From contig CAUDNR010002779.1 of the NCBI GenBank assembly GCA_958430865.1, positions 29,522-58,082 on the forward strand: a stretch of DNA of 28,561 nt, in the 5' to 3' direction. The stretch comes from Entrophospora sp. SA101. Lineage: Eukaryota > Glomeromycota > Glomeromycetes > Entrophosporales > Entrophosporaceae. Numbering within the stretch: the first letter of the stretch is position 1; each line of letters opens with the position of its first letter. Made by a program: the position numbers and the translations under genes. The notes beneath the pieces were generated by a model that was not told the DNA's origin, did no database searches, and saw only the letters and a list, made by a program, of their open reading frames with translations. This document shows, one piece after another, positions 26,692-28,561 of this stretch.

Positions 26692-28561
26692 TTAATCGAC
26701 TTCTTCGATAGTAGGCCCTGAATCATCACCACCGGAGCTAGCACCTGGGAAACCACCGGGAGCAGCACCGGGTGGGAATCCAGCAGCACCTGGAGCACCA
26801 CCACCTGCACCATAAAGTTTCATCATTATTGGATTAGCAATCTCTTCGAGTGATTTTTGTTTATGTTCGTATTCTTCTTTTTCTGCTTCTTGATTGCTAT
26901 CAAGCCATGAGGTTGTTTCGTTAATGGCTCCTTCGAGTTTCGTTTTATCAGCTGGTTCAAGCTTGCCTGAAATTTTTTCATCCTAAATAATAATTAATTT
27001 TTTATCATGTTAAAAAATTATTTCATCATCACTCGGAAATTGCGAATCAGTTAATAAATTGTTTGTAATATTTACCTGAAGTGTGTTACGTAAATTGTAT
27101 GCGTAACTTTCCAAACCATTACGTGCTGTTATTCTTTCCGCTATCTTTTCATCTTCTGCGCGGTATTTCTCAGCATCGTTAACTAAAAAATTAATTAATC
27201 AATTAATAAAATTAAGTATACCAATATATGCTATTTAAAATCAAAATCAAAATCAAAATTGATTGCATACCCATTCGTTCAATTTCTTCTTTTGATAATC
27301 TTCCTTTATCATTAGTGATTGTGATTTTATTTGATCTACCAGTAGTCTTATCGACAGCTGATACCTATTTTATTTGATAAATAAATATAAAGATCAATGT
27401 TAAAAATACAATCCCGATTATGGCCCAAAGTTTTTAAGAGTTTTAATTGAAATGAATACATACGTTAAGAATACCATTAGCATCAATATCAAAAGTGACT
27501 TCAATTTGAGGCACACCACGTGGAGCTGGTGGGATACCAGTTAATTCGAATTTACCCAGTAAGTTATTGTCTTTGGTACGTGTACGTTCACCTTCATATA
27601 CTTGGATAAGTACACCGGGTTGATTGTCAGAATAGGTGGAAAAGATTTCCGATTTTTTGGTTGGAATTGTGGTATTACGTTTGATAAGTGGGGTCATCAC
27701 GCCACCAGCTGTCTCGATACCAAGTGAGAGTGGTGCGATATCAAGTAAAAGAAGATCTTGAGTTTTTTCTGATGTGTCACCAGTTAAAATGGCAGCTTGT
27801 ACTGCTGCACCATATGCAACAGCTTCGTCGGGATTTATTGATTTGTTTGGTTCTTTGCCATTGAAAAAGTCTGATACCATTTTTTGGATTTTTGGAATAC
27901 GGGTAGATCCACCAACCAACACAATTTCATGTACTTGGGCTTTATCTATCTTTGAATCACGGAGCACCTTCTCAACCGGTTCCATGGTGGAGCGGAACAA
28001 ATCTTGATTCAATTCTTCAAATCTGGCACGAGTTATTGATGTGTAAAAGTCTATACCTTCAAACAGCGAATCGATTTCAATGGATGTTTGTGCTGATGCT
28101 GAAAGTGTACGTTTGGCACGTTCACAAGCTGTTCTAAGACGACGAAGAGCTCTGGCATTTGTGGTAAGATCTTTTTTGAATTTACGTTTGAATTCCTGTA
28201 CAAAATGATTTACAAGTCGATTATCAAAATCTTCACCACCAAGATGGGTGTCACCAGCAGTGGCCTTTACTTCGAAAATGCCATCTTCGATTGTCAACAA
28301 TGAAACGTCGAAAGTACCACCACCCAAGTCAAAAATCAACACGTTACGTTCTCCGACTGTTTTCTTGTCCAAACCATATGCAATTGCAGCAGCTGTTGGC
28401 TCGTTGATGATACGAAGCACATTCAATCCAGCAATCATACCGGCATCCTTTGTTGCTTGACGTTGAGAATCGTTGAAATAGGCGGGTACTGTAACGACTG
28501 CATTTGCTACTTTTGTACCAAGAAAAGCTTCGGCGGTTTCCCTCATTTTTGTTAATACCAT
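26692..28561 (-). CDS. Cytosolic Hsp70 chaperone (copy C), 5' part outside the window
   Basis: Exons on the minus strand: 28561-27464 (cut by the window edge, about 33 codons short of the exon start judged from copy A), 27364-27271, 27182-27076 and 26982-26692. The last three begin and end at the same codon positions as in copy A. Seen: [37 protein letters not shown], a longer Gly/Ala/Pro tail than copy A ([18 protein letters not shown]) and terminal EEVD. No stop or frame change is present. Protein identity to copy A is high, with conservative changes (S/T, V/I). It faces the truncated copy B about 3 kb away. A hexamer run (AAAATC, four units near 27237-27260) lies in the intron between exons 27364-27271 and 27182-27076. 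Confidence 0.93.

Overview
The window looks like nuclear DNA of a fungus of the arbuscular-mycorrhizal type (Glomeromycotina, Rhizophagus-like). This is an inference from very AT-rich DNA, short AT-rich GT..AG introns, a BTB-TLDc protein, a DUF7869-type element, a Fanzor relic and a pogo/Tigger transposon. No rRNA or other species marker is present. The track of open frames includes GTG/TTG starts, so gene models here were rebuilt by hand from splice sites and conserved motifs.

Layout. 1-2.5 kb: a partial unknown frame and a broken DUF7869 transposon gene on the minus strand, interrupted by a 202-bp terminal-inverted-repeat (TIR) element. 2.4-3.2 kb: two copies of a second small inverted-repeat element. 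3.4-5.0 kb: fragments of unknown minus-strand genes. 5.04-5.74 kb: a decayed Fanzor (TnpB-like) nuclease. 6.3-10.2 kb: two intact minus-strand genes, a REEP/Yop1-like ER-shaping protein and a six-exon cytosolic Hsp70 with heat-shock-type promoter. 10.9-12.6 kb: a chromate-transporter pseudogene carrying a 134-bp pogo-type MITE. 13.0-13.9 kb: an unknown spliced pseudogene. 14.57-16.89 kb: a complete Tigger-like transposon with a two-exon, apparently intact transposase. 17.27-18.76 kb: an intact two-exon BTB-BACK-TLDc gene. 18.8-23.2 kb: gene-poor AT-rich DNA with small repeats. 23.2-23.9 kb: promoter and first two exons of a second Hsp70. 24.0-25.4 kb: an Aurora-kinase pseudogene carrying two more MITEs. 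26.7-28.56 kb: the 3' exons of another Hsp70 on the minus strand, running off the window.

How it fits together. The functional genes are few: Hsp70 A, REEP, BTB-TLDc, the Tigger transposase and probably Hsp70 C. They sit among relics and non-autonomous elements. The Tigger element and the MITE inside the chromate transporter share the same terminal 21 bp, so the resident transposase is a candidate mobiliser of that MITE. The three Hsp70 pieces share intron positions. The two promoters that can be seen share a heat-shock-element/TATA block. Hsp70 B is a promoter plus exons 1-2 with exon 3 onward missing, and Hsp70 C faces it on the opposite strand, so a rearrangement of one gene is possible but not shown.
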